Below are positions 1 through 11,870 of a stretch of 64,000 nucleotides of DNA, piece after piece. The notes under the pieces are model-generated. The model did not search any database. It was given only the letters and a program-made list of their open reading frames with translations, and had not been told where the DNA came from. The stretch is from Cerioporus squamosus (lineage: Eukaryota; Basidiomycota; Agaricomycetes; Polyporales; Polyporaceae): assembly GCA_022592435.1 (NCBI GenBank), contig JABYQS010000019.1, forward strand, positions 186,001 to 250,000. The letters are read 5' to 3'. Made by a program: the position numbers and the translations under genes. The first letter of the stretch is position 1. The number at the start of each line of letters is the position of its first letter.

Positions 1-374
1 GCTCTCAAGATGTCACAGAAGCAGTTCTCGCACGGACTGAGGAACTGGTACTCGACCTTGCTAATCATATGTTCACAGAAGTGAGCCATGCCCTGAGCAT
101 CCGTCTAAGTATCCCGCGATGTGAGTGAGGTGGTCAATCAATCGCAAGATGTGGAATGGAAACATACCGGATCATACATATGGCCGACAGCCACTGCAAG
201 GCACGCTGCTGACTTGTCTGCCTCCGGATCGTGAACCAGCACAGCCCGCATGCCGTTCTGGAGTTCGACCATACGGTATTGTCTGTCATCGAGCGACGGC
301 TTCTCGAGATCTCCTGTGAAAAATCGGTATGGAGGCAGGCCGCCCGATGCTGGCACTTCCTTCCAGGAGGACAT
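1..374 (-). CDS. Insulysin-like M16 metallopeptidase, 5' part only
   Basis: The first exon (374 down to about 164) encodes the typical start of an insulin-degrading-enzyme/Ste23-type zinc peptidase: a Trp-x-x-Val-Pro-Ala-Ser opening, then QNGMRAVLVHDPEADKSAA and AVGHMYDP. After an intron of about 62 nt the second exon reads DAQGMAHFCEH, which contains the inverted zinc motif HxxEH (HFCEH). Family enzymes degrade short peptides in the cytosol or in organelles. I chose the ATG at 374 because the family starts just before this tryptophan; the frame is open further upstream but has no ATG there. The gene leaves the window at base 1. After HFCEH the reading continues as MISKVEYQF rather than the usual Leu-x-Phe-x-Gly-Thr-Glu stretch, so either another splice junction lies here or the copy is divergent. 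The protein identity is secure from exon 1; intactness is not. Confidence 0.85.
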
Positions 375-1986
375 GGACAGGATCCGGGAGCCTAGAAACG
401 AGCGACTGTGTTTTGAGGGTACCGGAGACAACTGCCGGTAGTTGAAGGGGATCGGGCGGTTTCTCGGTGGGATTGTGCAGTAGCTCCGGGAGATCCGCCC
501 TAGCTTAGGAATGATGAAGCCTACAGTATGAGGTCTAGGCGGTCGAATGACTGGTGACTCTGAGCGCGAGCTTGAAGCAACGCGGAGGCAAATGGCATTG
601 GCGTCTATCGCTTCCACATCTGGACGAGTGTCGGCTTAGGTCAGCTTGTTATATGTTGCCACTGGCACTGGTGGTCTCAGTCTGTGTTTTGCGTCTCGAC
701 TACCATGACTTGTCTCGACTCTTTCTGGCGTTCCGCGTTCGCATCCAGTACGCCAGTTCATCTGTTCGACGATTTGCACACCAATCGTCAGTTGTCGCCG
801 ACCAACAGTCTAGGCCAGGTATACGGACCGGGTCCGAAGACAGCCAGTGAGCATGAAGCCTGAGCATCTCTGTGTCTCGATCAGCCGCTCGCTCTCACGT
901 CCGCTTCTCTAGTGTGGGTTTGAGTTCCGTCACCTATAGAACGGGACGGCGTGGCAGTGGCCCGAGTCTGTATGTGGCGAGCCCGTCATGTCTCGCTTTG
1001 GGGATCGCCGCGGAAACGAGCCTCAGTCAGAAGAGATCCACGCCTTCGCCACACGGCCATATTTGTAGCGTTTGGGCGGACTCGCAGGACCAGGCAGGTG
1101 GAACCCTCCATTTCGGAGGTTCGTTTCAGTTGTGCCCTGTAGATGGGTGGAGGGTCTCGACCGTCATAATAGCTGACCCACCAAGCTGTTCCGCGAGAAC
1201 CCCTGCTGGGGCCACACGTCGCTGTGCTTCGAGGGCTTCGGAGAGTTCAGATGGAATGCGCCCCCAGTGATGGGGGCCGACAATGGTACCTCCCAGGCAC
1301 GAGGGTATGTGGATGTCGGATCGATGCGCTGTACCCCCTTCGTACGGACGAATGAGAGTGCAGAACGCGCGATGACTGCCCCGGCGCTCACGATAATCAT
1401 GCGGGGTCGTCAGCGGATGGCCTCCGCTCGCTACCCGCAGCGCTTTGTTCTTCCCAGGCCACAGGCCCAATTGTTCCGAGCTGCGAGAACCAGCCACACA
1501 TTACGCGCACCTCTTTTTTGACTTGCACTGTCCCAAACAGGCTCCTTTGTTCTCTCGATTGGGCGACGGGGCTAGACCGTCGTCGGACGTCGCCCCGTTG
1601 TCATAGCGCGTGCACGCGTGCCAGTCTGTCATGGTGTGGCTCTCCGTCCAATCTTCCACTGTGGCGGATGATGCGCAGGTGTATATATACTTGCGGAGGT
1701 TGACCGGAGCCGTCTCCTGGCCTATCCTGCTGCCGCACAAGCGACCCAGGCTTATATCCCACCCCAACCGTTGACCCTCACTTCCTCTAGACCGCTTGTC
1801 TGCCGTGTACGTGTGTGGCTAACCGCACGGCCTCTCATCCGAGCGCGCGTTGATCGAGCCACTCAAGTATCGGGCACTCCCCGCTGGCTTTGCATCAACC
1901 TCAAGCACTCCTTTGACTCTTCGGTCTCGTTGCGCGCCCCATCCTTTGTCTCCACCCGCCGTGCGGGAGTATAAGAGTGCATAGAC
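375..1986. other. Divergent intergenic region
   Basis: This 1.6 kb lies between the divergently transcribed insulysin-like gene and the zinc-finger gene, so it must hold both promoters. I see no exon chain with recognisable protein and no RNA gene. A TATAAG element sits at 1970-1975, only about 12 nt before the zinc-finger ATG at 1987. That is too close for a normal TATA-to-ATG spacing and suggests a very short leader or a later true start. Confidence 0.5.
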
Positions 1987-4177
1987 ATGATGGCCGCCAC
2001 AGCACAACCCGCGTTCCGCTTCCACCGACACTTCGTAGGGAGCTCGCACGGGGACACTTCGTTCCCGCCCATCATACTAGACAGACCCCGCAAAGCGGAG
2101 GAGTACGTCCGGAGGTCCACATATCCCGTGCAGGCTTCCGCCACGCCGCGTGATATGGGGTACAGCATCAGGTACGCATGTCCTAGCGGCGCGCATCGAT
2201 GTTAGCTCACAGACCTCGCACATCAGTCGTTCCCATACGCATGCCAGTGGTCAAGCATCCACAACTCCTCCGGTCACTCCCCCATCTCCGGGCTCTCCGC
2301 TCCGACAGTCGTCGTCGACCCACTATACCACCAGCCCAACGCCCAGCCTGCGTGCAAGCATGAGCTTTGCCAACACCAACGCGACGTTGACATGGGGCTC
2401 GTCGGCATGGTCTTCCTCCTCTTCCTCCAGCCCTTCCCACTCTCCCTCTCGTGTGCGACACGAAGAGCGTGAGCGAGTCCCCGTGCCCACGGAGAAGGAA
2501 GAATCCGAGCGGAAGGAGGAGGCACGGAGCGCCGGTGAGGACTTCCGTCGCGGACCGCTCATGAAGTCGGAGACGTTCGCGCCCACGCGTCGGCCCCATC
2601 CCAGCTCGGACGCCGACACGGACTCGCGCGCGAGCTCGGTCTCTCCTCCGCTGACGACCTCCGCGTCGTTGGATGGACTGCAGTATAGGACGCGGGAGAG
2701 CTGGTCGCCGGAGTACGTGCGACCGATCATCTCGAAGCTTGTGCAGTACGTACCTTTACGTTATCATTACATCCATGAGAATGCGAGACTGAGGGATCGA
2801 CCCTTGCAGCCCTCCAGAACCAATCCGGTCCGGACACTCCGAGTTCGTCCAAGGCTCTTCTCGCCCGAGCTTCTCGACCACGCGTCGGGGGGACACCGCG
2901 AGCCCTCCCCCGAGCCCTAGCCCCAGCGTAACCTCGTTCAGCGCGAGCTCGCCATCCGGGGGCTTTACGGACACCGAACCTACGGACGAGGATGAGCATC
3001 TGTACATCAAGCGCGAATACGAGAACCTCGAGTTGCCGCCTCTGCGCCTCCCGGATTCCGTCGTACCTACCTTGCCGTCTCTTCCCAGTCTGAAAGCATC
3101 CCACCACCGCGCGTCCATCAGTCCCGTGCACCGAGCGAAGATAAGCCCCGTGCCCAGTTCGATCGCAACCCCACCGGCCAGCACGAGCCCCGAATCGCCC
3201 TTCCGTCGAGGCGTTGGGAGCGACATCAACTCGTTCCCGGTATGCGAGTCGGACGTACGCACCCGCATCCCGTTCCGTAGCGTCGATCTTCCCCGGGAGC
3301 CTTCTCGCCCAGCATGGGCGGTGCAGCAAGACCTGACGCCCTCGCGCGGACGTCCTGCTGTGCCGCAGTACGCGCGCAGCACCCACGAACTTGACCACGA
3401 GCAAGTTCTCTTGTCCCCGAGTCCGAGGAAGTATCGCTTCGTGTCTAGCAGGCCATTGCTGCCGGTGGTACCCATTCCGCAGGACGTGGACCAGAGCGAC
3501 CGGGCTGACTCCGCTGAGGCTATTGGCGGGACGAAGCGAAGGTACCCCACGGTTTCGCGCGAATCGAGCGTCGATGCGCCCTCGGCGCCGTCACAACAGG
3601 ACGATGGCCCTCGGAAGCGCGGGCGACAGCAGCCATTCAGCGTCGGACTCTTCCCTGCGTCGGAAGTCGCGGCACGCAACGTTCGGGGCCCACGGGGTGC
3701 GATCAACCCGGCGTACTACCACGACACGGAGCGTTCGCTGAAGTGCGCGTTCCCGACGTGCGATGTGGTCCTGAGCGGGAAGAAGGCGAGACAGCGAGCC
3801 ATATGCGCGCGCACTTCGTCGAGGTGGCGGGCGAGACACTGCACTGCCCATGGTACATGGAGTCGGAGGACGGCCAGCACGTGCGATGCGGGATGGCGTT
3901 CAAGGACAGCGCGAACTTCGGCAGGCATGTCAGCTCGAGGCACATCAAGGCAGAGGAGTACCAGTGCAACCGGTGCGGTCGGCCGTTTGCGCGCAGGGAT
4001 GCAGCCTTGCGGCACATGAAGACGCTCTGTCGTCCCGGTGGACTTGGATCGAAGAGGAAGGGACGGAAAAAGAAGGCCGGAAGCAACGTCGAGGATGAAG
4101 GTGAGCAACCATCTTGATTACTTTCGTGTTGAGAGCGATCACTGAGCAACGCGTTAGATTACATGTACAACGATTGA
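1987..4177 (+). CDS. C2H2 zinc-finger protein, probable transcription factor, with apparent frameshift
   Basis: The gene has four exons by hand splicing: 1987-2171, 2227-2745, 2810-4099 and 4158-4177, with GT-AG introns whose phases agree. The protein (about 670 residues) is mostly Ser/Pro-rich and disordered, then ends in three zinc-finger-like units: CAFPTC followed by SHMRAH; CPWYMESEDGQHVRCGMAF with GRHVSSRH; and the clearest one, YQCNRCGRPFARRDAALRH, with HMKTLC. A Lys/Arg tail (KRKGRKKKAG) and the acidic end EDEDYMYND follow; the last exon was found by splicing rather than by the open frame, which would otherwise stop at 4117. Between about 3785 and 3806 the frame must change: the first Cys pair is in one frame and its His pair in another, separated by too little DNA for an intron. 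This is either a 1-base assembly error or a real lesion. Nuclear DNA binding is inferred from the fingers; the targets are unknown. Confidence 0.75.
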
Positions 4178-4846
4178 AAACAGCTCGCCCATGGCTTGCC
4201 AGGGCTCGGAGCTCATGAGGACTACATGTTGAACGGACTTTTGGATTGTTAACTGAACACATACCTATTCCTTACATACACGGGACACTGGGACTTGGTC
4301 GATAGTTTTCCTTTGTGTTGGATGCATTGCTGCATATATGCGGCAGAAAGTGTACTTTGTTGGCTCACCGTCGTGTGTGTTCGCCTTGTGTCGTATGAAC
4401 CACGAGAAAACCTATGCGAATAGGTAACCAGTATGTTGTTCACCGTCTCGTCGAGACTTGCATGTATATGAAAGGTTCAAAGAAGTTCGGGTGGTCGAGG
4501 TAGACTCGTTGCGTATCTTCCTGTCAATCTTGAGCTTGAGTCTTGGTGTTACGCGGGTGGCGGTTGTGGTGGTTGATGGCAGAGTGCAAACTTGGACGCT
4601 TCGCCGCGGCCACGGTGGTACCAACATGCGAAGTCACGTGTCAACCCGACCAAGGGCATCGGGTAGGTAGGCGGCATTTGGAATGTATCCGCGAATATAC
4701 TCAGCTACGCACACTCATGGGGTGCAGCCTCGGCTTCGCCAGACCATTATATTGTGTTGGTTAGATAGAATTAGTCGAGATACGACGCAATTGAGCGGGA
4801 CACATTCTAGCAGCGGGGTCGTCGGACGTCGTCCATACGAGAGTTC
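4178..4846. other. Convergent 3' spacer
   Basis: Spacer of about 670 bp between the convergent zinc-finger gene and S28 peptidase gene. It should hold both polyadenylation regions. I see no convincing coding exon or repeat in it. Confidence 0.5.
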
Positions 4847-6627
4847 TCAAGCTGCTACCTGAGATGCGTTGAGCCAGCCCTTGATGATGTTCAGCTCAAC
4901 ATTCCTTGCCTGCCAGACGCGTCAACTACTAGCTCACGATGATTCATTGGTACTTACCGCCACAACCGAAGGGGGATCGAGCTCGGTGGGTTCGAGGTCC
5001 TGACCGTGCCCGATGCCGTCAATGATGATGACGACCGACTTCTGCATATCGGTGCTGACAACGTCGCCAAGCCAGCTCTGCGGTAGGGAGATGGACGTGG
5101 TCGGGTCGTACTCGCCCTCGCTGAAGATGATGCGCGTCGAGTTCGCGATATCCTGCTGCGTGATCTTGTACTTGGTGTGGACCTCGGCGCCAGTCACCTG
5201 AGTCGTGTTGAACATCTCGGCGCAGACCGCGGATGGGTTGCTCGGGGTTGGTGTCAGGCCTTGCCCGAAGATCGTGTTGGTTCCGAGCGCAAAGTTCTGC
5301 GGGTACCACTTGCACTTTACCCAGGTGAAGGGTATGGTCTCGACACCGAGGCTACTGTCTGATGACACAGTGTATTTCAGGCAGCCGTTCTGGGCGAGCA
5401 ACCCATAACCGTGCCACAGTGTCTCGTTCATGGCGGCAATCGGACTGCTGGCGGTGAGCGTATCGTTGATGACAGTGTCGAGCGTGGGTCCGGTTACGTT
5501 GTAGAATGCATTGGGGAGATGGTTGAGTTGGGCGAGTTTGACGTACGCGCTAGTCAACCAAGAGATCAACGTCACTCGGTCGGCGGACACGTTTGTCGGA
5601 GTAGAGCAGAGGGAGAGGGAGGTCTTAATCGTGCTGTCACTTCCTATTTGAGAGTTAGTCACACCTGAGGGATAGTATAGAATATATCGGCATACCACTA
5701 TCGAGACACGAGTATACTCGTGCGAATGCTTGATCGATACGAGTGAAGGTCTCCAGAGACTGGCGAGCATAGATGTTCTGAGCCTGTGATTCTATGTGAG
5801 GACTAAATCTGAGGAAACCGAGTGAATTCGACGACTCACGTAGTTGAACCAGTTGAACGCTTCGGGACCTGCCTCATCGGCATCGCCGAATCCACGGAAT
5901 GGCCCAGCAACACTCCATGCGCCAAAGAATACATCCGGGTAGTTCTGCCGGAACACGGCGGAAAGAAGACCACCATAAGAGCCTGCAGATCATTAGCGAA
6001 CGGAGAGGTGGATGAAGCCGAGGTACGAACCTCCCACGACGATGGCCTTAGAGGCTTCCGCTCCAGTCACGTTCTTCTTGACGAAGTCCATGAACGTAAC
6101 CGCATCCGCCATGACGTTCTCCAGAGTGAAGTGTTGCAGGTTCTCCGTCGTGTAGGAGCCATTCCCGAAGGGAAGACTCGAACCAAAGTACCGATGTTCC
6201 AGCGTAGCCACCATCCCTCCGAGCTCCTGCGCCCACTCCGCAAGGACGGTCTTGTCCTGAGCGTATGCGTGTTCAGGTTGGCACGATGAATACCTAAGAG
6301 AGCACTCACAGCACATGACAGTACCGAAGTCTCGGGTGACTGATAGAACAAGACTGTTAGAGAGGTCAGAGAAGCCTATGATGTTTCCACCACAGCATAC
6401 ATACTGGGTCCGCCCTCCTTGAACGTTGTGGTGTTAAGCCGATACTGTTGCTTGAAGGTCCCACTTGAGTCGTGTTGTGAATGGTCGATTACTTGATCAA
6501 AAAACTGGGACTGTGTCGGACACGTCGCTGAGTTGTTCCCGTTCCCTGGGTCTGCCTGGGAATAAACGGAAGCGACGAGGGAGAGCAGCGCGCACAGGAA
6601 GACTAGTGTAGAAGAGAGTAGAGACAT
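4847..6627 (-). CDS. Secreted serine peptidase, family S28 (prolyl-carboxypeptidase/DPP-II type)
   Basis: The product starts with a clear signal peptide (MSLLSSTLVFLCALLSLVA, then VYSQA). The S28 landmarks follow in order: FFDQVIDHSQHDSSGTFKQQ near the N-terminus; LEHRYFGSSLPFG; YTTENLQHFTLENVMADA; the nucleophile motif GGSYGGLLSAVFRQNYP (Ser in GGSYGG, completed across an intron near 5985); FSEGEYDPTTS with the catalytic Asp; and DGIGHGQDL with the catalytic His. Several Asn-x-Thr/Ser sites fit a secreted glycoprotein. The family cleaves after or near proline from peptide ends at acidic pH. The last exon is short (ARNVELNIIKGWLNASQVAA, stop 4847-4849) and is reached through a GTAAGT intron; reading straight through would instead stop at 4934. 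The gene has at least six exons. Extracellular protein scavenging is an inference. Confidence 0.9.
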
Positions 6628-6683
6628 GTCAACGAACGTTGGTGCAGGATATGTAGTATTTCCTCGGGTGGGACGCGTACCTT

Positions 6684-6689
6684 CTTATA
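6684..6689 (-). promoter_or_regulatory. TATA-like element of the S28 peptidase gene
   Basis: On the minus strand this reads TATAAG, 57 nt upstream of the ATG at 6627. The spacing matches other presumed TATA boxes in the window (P450 pair, PKS, the 49.1-kb small gene). Confidence 0.4.
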
Positions 6690-7788
6690 CCGATATCGTA
6701 GACAGACGCGTTCAGTACACTCTCTGTGAGCCACCTTGTGTCGCTGTCGCTCCGAGAGGCGTCGGTGGTGGGGCCCATGGCATTGAGTGCATCACTCGGA
6801 CCGAGATTCCTGATGCGTGCCTCAGAGGACCGCCAGAGCATACCACGGTGTCCGAAGCGTTGGGATCGGCTTTAACATAATAGGCCCCTGACGGAGCTGG
6901 CAGCACCCCGACAGACATAGCATGTCTGATCCTCAGATGCTGTACATTTATGTGTAACTGCTTCAATGTTGGTGCAGCGCGATTGGGTGGACGTAAACCA
7001 CATACCACTGCATGAATCTGCATGAGGGCTCGGACCGAGCGCCATCACACATCATCGCCAACGTGTCAACGACCGTGACGGCACAGCCCAGAAATTGAGA
7101 GACCTGGGCGAGTTGTCAAGTCACAAATGCATTGGTTCCAACTGCGTGATCGTAGTAGTAAGTTTCCAAGCTCCAGCACGGCGCGGATCTGGCTCTGAAG
7201 CAACATACCCGAGTAGCCCTCAAAGTACTCAGTCAGGAGCATAAGTCGTAGCAAGTCGTTAGAGAGCTCACATTTATCATTATCGCCTTCATACAAGTAC
7301 AATGGCGAGGCAAGGATGCATGGAGGGGAAAGAAACAAAGTAAGTTTTAGTCGGAGGCCCAGCGGCGCCTCCGGGACTTGCCGCGACCTTTGACGCTCGG
7401 TTTTGCGCCAACATTCGTAGGCTTTGCGTGCAACCATGACCGTCACGCTAATGCTTTGTATGGACCCTTGGGACGAAGAACTTCGAAGAAATGGAAATAC
7501 CACGTCGCGCGACCGAAGACTGCGGCAGTCAGGCTGGCACGGATTGCGAAAGCCGCGAGAGGACTCGGATTACGCCAGAACATCAAGGTAAAGTGGTCGT
7601 ACACTGTCGTATAAGTCCTGATGAAGCACATTGACCAGACATTCGTGAAGGGACCACCGTCTGCCTGATACGCGTCACGGTGTGGAATACAACTTTACTC
7701 TCCTATTCCAATGCCCCCGATATCGTTCAAACGTCTCGACCTAGTAACGGCGGCAGATTGAACATCAGTATATCCAACACAGCTACTG
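6690..7788. other. Intergenic region without recognised genes
   Basis: About 1.1 kb between the S28 promoter and the 3' end of the low-complexity gene. Only short chance-like frames occur here; none has family resemblance or supported splice signals. Confidence 0.45.
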
Positions 7789-8739
7789 TCACGACAGCGT
7801 ACCAGTGAACTTCTTGATTCCGTCACGCAGCTGCCCGGTCACCGAATTCGCGGTGTTCGGGTCCTGAAGTTAACTTGTGAGTCATCCTGTTCGACCTACA
7901 TATAGTATGAGAGGTCCGGAGCTCACCACATTGTACCCAGCCTTGCTGGCTGCATACTCGACGCCCTTCTCAAGCCAGTCACCACCGCCGGTCGAACCCG
8001 CGCCGTAGCTCGAGTTCGAATACGCGTTCGAGGTATCGCCGTCATCGCGCTGACGACTGGACGCGTTCGGGTCGCGGGAGGACGAGTACTCGTCCGACCC
8101 GCCGCTCGACCCGGAGTTGTTCCCGTACGTCGCGCCGCTCGAGCCGTAGTTGTCGCCACGGTTGCTGGAACCGTGGCTGTCCGACCCGGTGTTCGAGCCA
8201 AAGCTGTCCTTGTTACGGCTGGAGGAGTTGTCGTTGGCGCTCGAGCCGTACGAGTTATCGTTGCCACCCGAGCCGTACGAGTCGCTGGTGCGCTGGTTGG
8301 AGCCGTATGAGTCGTTGTCGCGGCGGTTGGTATCGTAGGAGTTGTTATCGTCGTTGGTGCGGCGGGAAGAGTTGTCGTTGTCGTTGCCGCCACGACCACT
8401 GGACCCGTACGAGTCCGTGTTGGAGGAGGAGGTGTTGTCGTCGCCACGATTCGAGCTCCCGTAGGAGTCGGAACCTGAGCGGCCGTACGAGGAGTCGTTG
8501 TTCGACTCCGAGCGATCGTAGGAGTTGGAGTTGGAGTTGGACTCCGACCCGTAGCTGTTACTGTCGTTCCGGTTGGAACCGTAGCTCTTGTCCTCGCCAC
8601 CTTGGCTGCCGTACTCCTCGGAGCGGTCCTGTCCGCCGGATCCGTAGGAGTTGTCAGTGTCGCGGTCGCGACGACTCTCCCCGCCGTAGCTGTTCGAGTT
8701 GCCGTTGTCGTAACTATCGTTGTCTCCGAAGCGAGGCAT
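7789..8739 (-). CDS. Low-complexity Ser/Gly/Asn/Asp protein with DWLEKGVE module
   Basis: Two exons (8739-7927 and 7863-7789, intron phase consistent) give 295 residues. Residues 1 to about 240 are an irregular repeat of Asp/Asn/Ser/Gly with the recurring core SYGS (variants DSYGSS, NSYGSE), strongly hydrophilic and disordered. The C-terminus holds a compact unit, GGDWLEKGVEYAASKAGYNV, then after the intron DPNTANSVTGQLRDGIKKF and the end TGTLS. The same unit, with the intron at the same place, occurs in the small genes at 49121 and 50112, so these are paralogues with very different heads. There is no signal peptide or membrane segment. The function is not known to me; hydrophilic disordered proteins of this kind are often stress-related, which is only a suggestion. 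The other long minus-strand frame here (Thr/Arg-rich) is a shadow. Confidence 0.85.
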
Positions 8740-9693
8740 TGCGGCGACCGAGCTGTGTGGGCGAGACGGAGAATGTGTTGGAGATGGGATCCGGGAGGGA
8801 ATGATGCGGAATGTAAGGTCAAGCTCTGGGGCTTCTTATACCTTTCGGATGACGTGCTCGTGGAGAGATCCCTCGATCGTCCGTGTCAATAATACTCGCG
8901 AGGAGGGGACCCCCGGAGAGAGCGATCATGCCATCACGGCGCAGAGAACGGAAGAGACCATTGTAAGGCAGATGCAGGGGCGAGTACTGGGAACGAGACG
9001 CAAGTCAGGTCCAGTTCGGTGGCGTTGGCCTGGTTCCGTCTCTCGGAACCTATTCTTACCGGAAAGCGGAACACAGCAATTGATATTCGCTGTCTACTAG
9101 TTCCGGCTGAGTTGACGGGTTTTGCTCATAAAAGGCTTGCAAGTTCGACATCTAGCACAGAGTCAGAATGATGCATGGAGGAGGGAAGGTTCAGAAGTGC
9201 GTGCTGTGCGATAGGACGTGAGACTCCGCCGACGGGGCAGACGATCACGGGTGCACGCCTGCTGTACGCGGACAGCTAGGTCAAGATCCAAGAGCTTACG
9301 GGAGGTACCACGGCGTTAGATCGAATGGATCGAGACATGCTAAGACTGTGAAAGATGAGAACGTACCTTCGTGGCGCAATAGTCGAGTCTGCACAGCTGC
9401 TGCTAGCGACAGGCAGGGCAGTCCGCGCTAGTACCACTGAAGTAGTGGTGCCCCACTGCCCCATGATCATTCGTACACACTGCGATTGAGCGTTCCGATG
9501 CACATGCCAAGAAACAAGAAGTGGGTGGTATAAACTACAACGCCGGCGCCCTTGCCGGAAGGACAACCGGCACGAAGGAAGAAAAGACAGGTATCCAGGG
9601 GAGAGTACATCTTCAGTTCGTCAGCCAGGGTGGGTCCTTCCGATCGACATTCACCATTCAACGGGCTCAAACCATGTATGCCGATAATGGTGC
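8740..9693. other. Upstream region of the low-complexity gene and 3' spacer
   Basis: About 950 bp. A minus-strand TATAAG lies at 8835-8840, 96 nt before the ATG at 8739. AGGGG cores, as in fungal stress-response elements, occur near 8900 and 8977. No coding exon is supported; the 3' flank of the membrane-protein gene ends at 9694. Confidence 0.4.
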
Positions 9694-10713
9694 TCAGAAC
9701 TTCTCGAAGGCCGAGTGTCCGCGGGGCGCGAAGTAGTCAGTGAACGTTTGACGGGCGGCGAAGTCGTTGCGTGTGATGTCGCGGGGAACGTAGCGAGAGA
9801 GGGGACTGGTCCAGACGTGGTTGCGGCCGAGCTTGTGCTCTCTGATGGCGTAGTGAAGGATCCAGGTCGCAGTGATGAAGACTGAGGCAGTACGGACGGC
9901 GGTCAGGCGACAACGAAGAGGTGAAACGAGCTCGCACACTAGCACTTACGCGCAACAAACTCGATCCATACGAAGGACTTGAGTGCCTGGACGTCGCGAC
10001 ACCAACCGCGCAAATCATCGTACTCTGTGGTCGATTATGGTCTCGTAAGCGGTCCTTCCGGTTGAACTGACGCATGACGCACCTGCGGGGATGGAGTTGC
10101 AGTTCATTGGGACGTGGCGCCAACGAGCAGTGGAGAATGCATTGAAGGCTGCTGGAGATCAGCACTGCACCCGGTAGCTGAAAGAGGATCCTCACCAAGC
10201 CAGAAGATAGTCAGGACATAGAGGAGGCCGACTTCAATTGCAGGGCGAGCAGTGGGGATGTTCGGGAAGGAGAGATCGAGGACAAGCCTGGAGTAGCACA
10301 CGGTAGTCGGTCATGAGACAGTCAGAATATGCAGATGGGGACGTACGTGAGGAAGAGGATAGTCAGGGTAACAACGGCAAGACCGAGGGGGAATATATCG
10401 GCCATGACTGCAACGAATTGTGGTCAGCATGCATGTAACCCTCGGAGCGAACACCTTCTCAATCCACACTATTGCCAGTTGCCCTCGTACACGCCGTCCT
10501 GATACATGGCTCAAGAGTAGAGTACTCACAGTAGTACTCCTGGAAGATGTTCACGCGCGCGGCGAATGCGAGCGCAAAGATATCCAGCACGATGAGCAGG
10601 ACTACGGGTCAACCTTCCCTGTCAACGTAGTGCTCACTCGTGCGCGCAATGCTGGACGTACTATGAACGCCAAGCTTCTTCTTTCCGATCGACGACAAGT
10701 CCGAGAAAGCCAT
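9694..10713 (-). CDS. Four-helix membrane protein, MARVEL-like, fungal hypothetical family
   Basis: Seven exons can be chained with agreeing phases, from the ATG at 10713 (MAFSDLSSIGKKKLG) to the stop at 9694-9696. Hydrophobic segments in order: ILLIVLDIFALAFAARVNIF; MADIFPLGLAVVTLTILFL; AIEVGLLYVLTIFWLAFNAF; and ALKSFVWIEFVALFITATW, the last spanning an intron. Between helices 3 and 4 is a loop with two cysteines (MNCNSIPA and LRGWCRDVQALKS); the polar C-tail ends with HSAFEKF. At about 220 residues with four helices and a Cys-containing last loop, it resembles the many small MARVEL-type tetraspan proteins of agaricomycetes. No enzyme motif is present. A role at plasma membrane or vesicles is a family-level guess. 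Confidence 0.8.
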
Positions 10714-11616
10714 GATGAAGTTTCAACCCTTCAGCTGTGGTGGATGATCTAGAACAGCCCTAGAAGTCGCACAGCGAGAATGAATGACAAGGAGAAAAGA
10801 AAGAAAGGAGTTCCGCCACGCTGAGCAGGACGAGGGGGGTACAGAAGAGCAGAAAGGATGGGAGGAGAGATGGATCGCGAGCTCACAGTTGTCCATCACC
10901 CCCGCGGCTGTCCTGACGACCGCGTCTCGCGCACCTCCGCAACACACCATCAACATCGCGCCCTCGCGCTCCTGGCCTGTTCTCGTTCGCTCGACGACTC
11001 AGAGTATCGCGTGGAATGCCTTTTGCTTACAGGGACCTCGCGCAGTATCATCCGATGGATGGGGGATGGTAGTGGTACATCGGTAGATCCAGACATGTTC
11101 GGGGCGAGTTGGGTCATTCTGGGCGCTTCCTTTCCTTCTCCCTTGTTGAACCCCTCCTCCAGTGCCATGATACTGTACTTTTTGTGCCATCGACTGACGT
11201 CCCATTTGCGACAACGCGGTCAATTCTGTCAATTTCACTGGTCCTGTTTGTGTCGCGTGTCTCCTTGCGATGCTCTGTAGTCTAAGTCTTGTGAAACATT
11301 TTCGACCATCGTGACCCAGCTGTCGCAGTACGTCAATGCCGCCGCGGCAGGCGAACACAAAACCCTGCTTTAGGCTACTCATCTCACCTTCCCGTGTTCT
11401 GATTCCTTCCATGAACTGCCAACACGGTCGTATGCCGAGATCACCATGAGGTCAAGCTGTATGGAGTTATGCAGTAATACCCCCGCTCCCACAAGATTGT
11501 TTTGCGGTAAGCTTACTCCTGTGATTCTTGAGCTCTTGCTGATGTCGCAGTTGAAGCTAACGTACTCGACTATACACCGGTAAGCCTGCTTCCACCCGTT
11601 GATATGAGAAAACCCA
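10714..11616. other. Intergenic region without recognised genes
   Basis: About 900 bp between the divergent membrane-protein gene and the left edge of the GH95 duplicated unit. Several short frames exist on both strands, but none shows family resemblance. It should contain the membrane-protein promoter. Confidence 0.45.
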
Positions 11617-11870
11617 CAACTGAACTTCCACCAGCAAGTCCCGCTCTTCCATAACGCTCTGCCCGGCCTGGTTGATCAGGCCGAGCCTTGGTCTTACTGG
11701 GATCCCGGAGGTGCAACACAAGGTGAGCCTTCGAAGGCCTTCGACGACCGCCTCAACTCCGCTGGGGTCATCCATGCGCTGCCGATGAAGTGCGGGCCTC
11801 TGCGACTCCGCATCATGTGAAGGGTCATCATGCCAGGCAGGCTTCCTGCTCTGCGCCCGTCAGAAGCGAT

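Noticed and set aside
2756..3706. 316-codon minus-strand open frame
   Set aside because: It is antisense to exon 3 of the zinc-finger gene, whose Ser/Pro-rich coding frame is the better explanation in GC-rich DNA; no family resemblance.
7923..8822. 299-codon Thr/Arg-rich minus-strand frame
   Set aside because: Out-of-frame shadow of the repetitive SYGS gene; the other frame has the ATG, the splice to a short last exon and paralogues.
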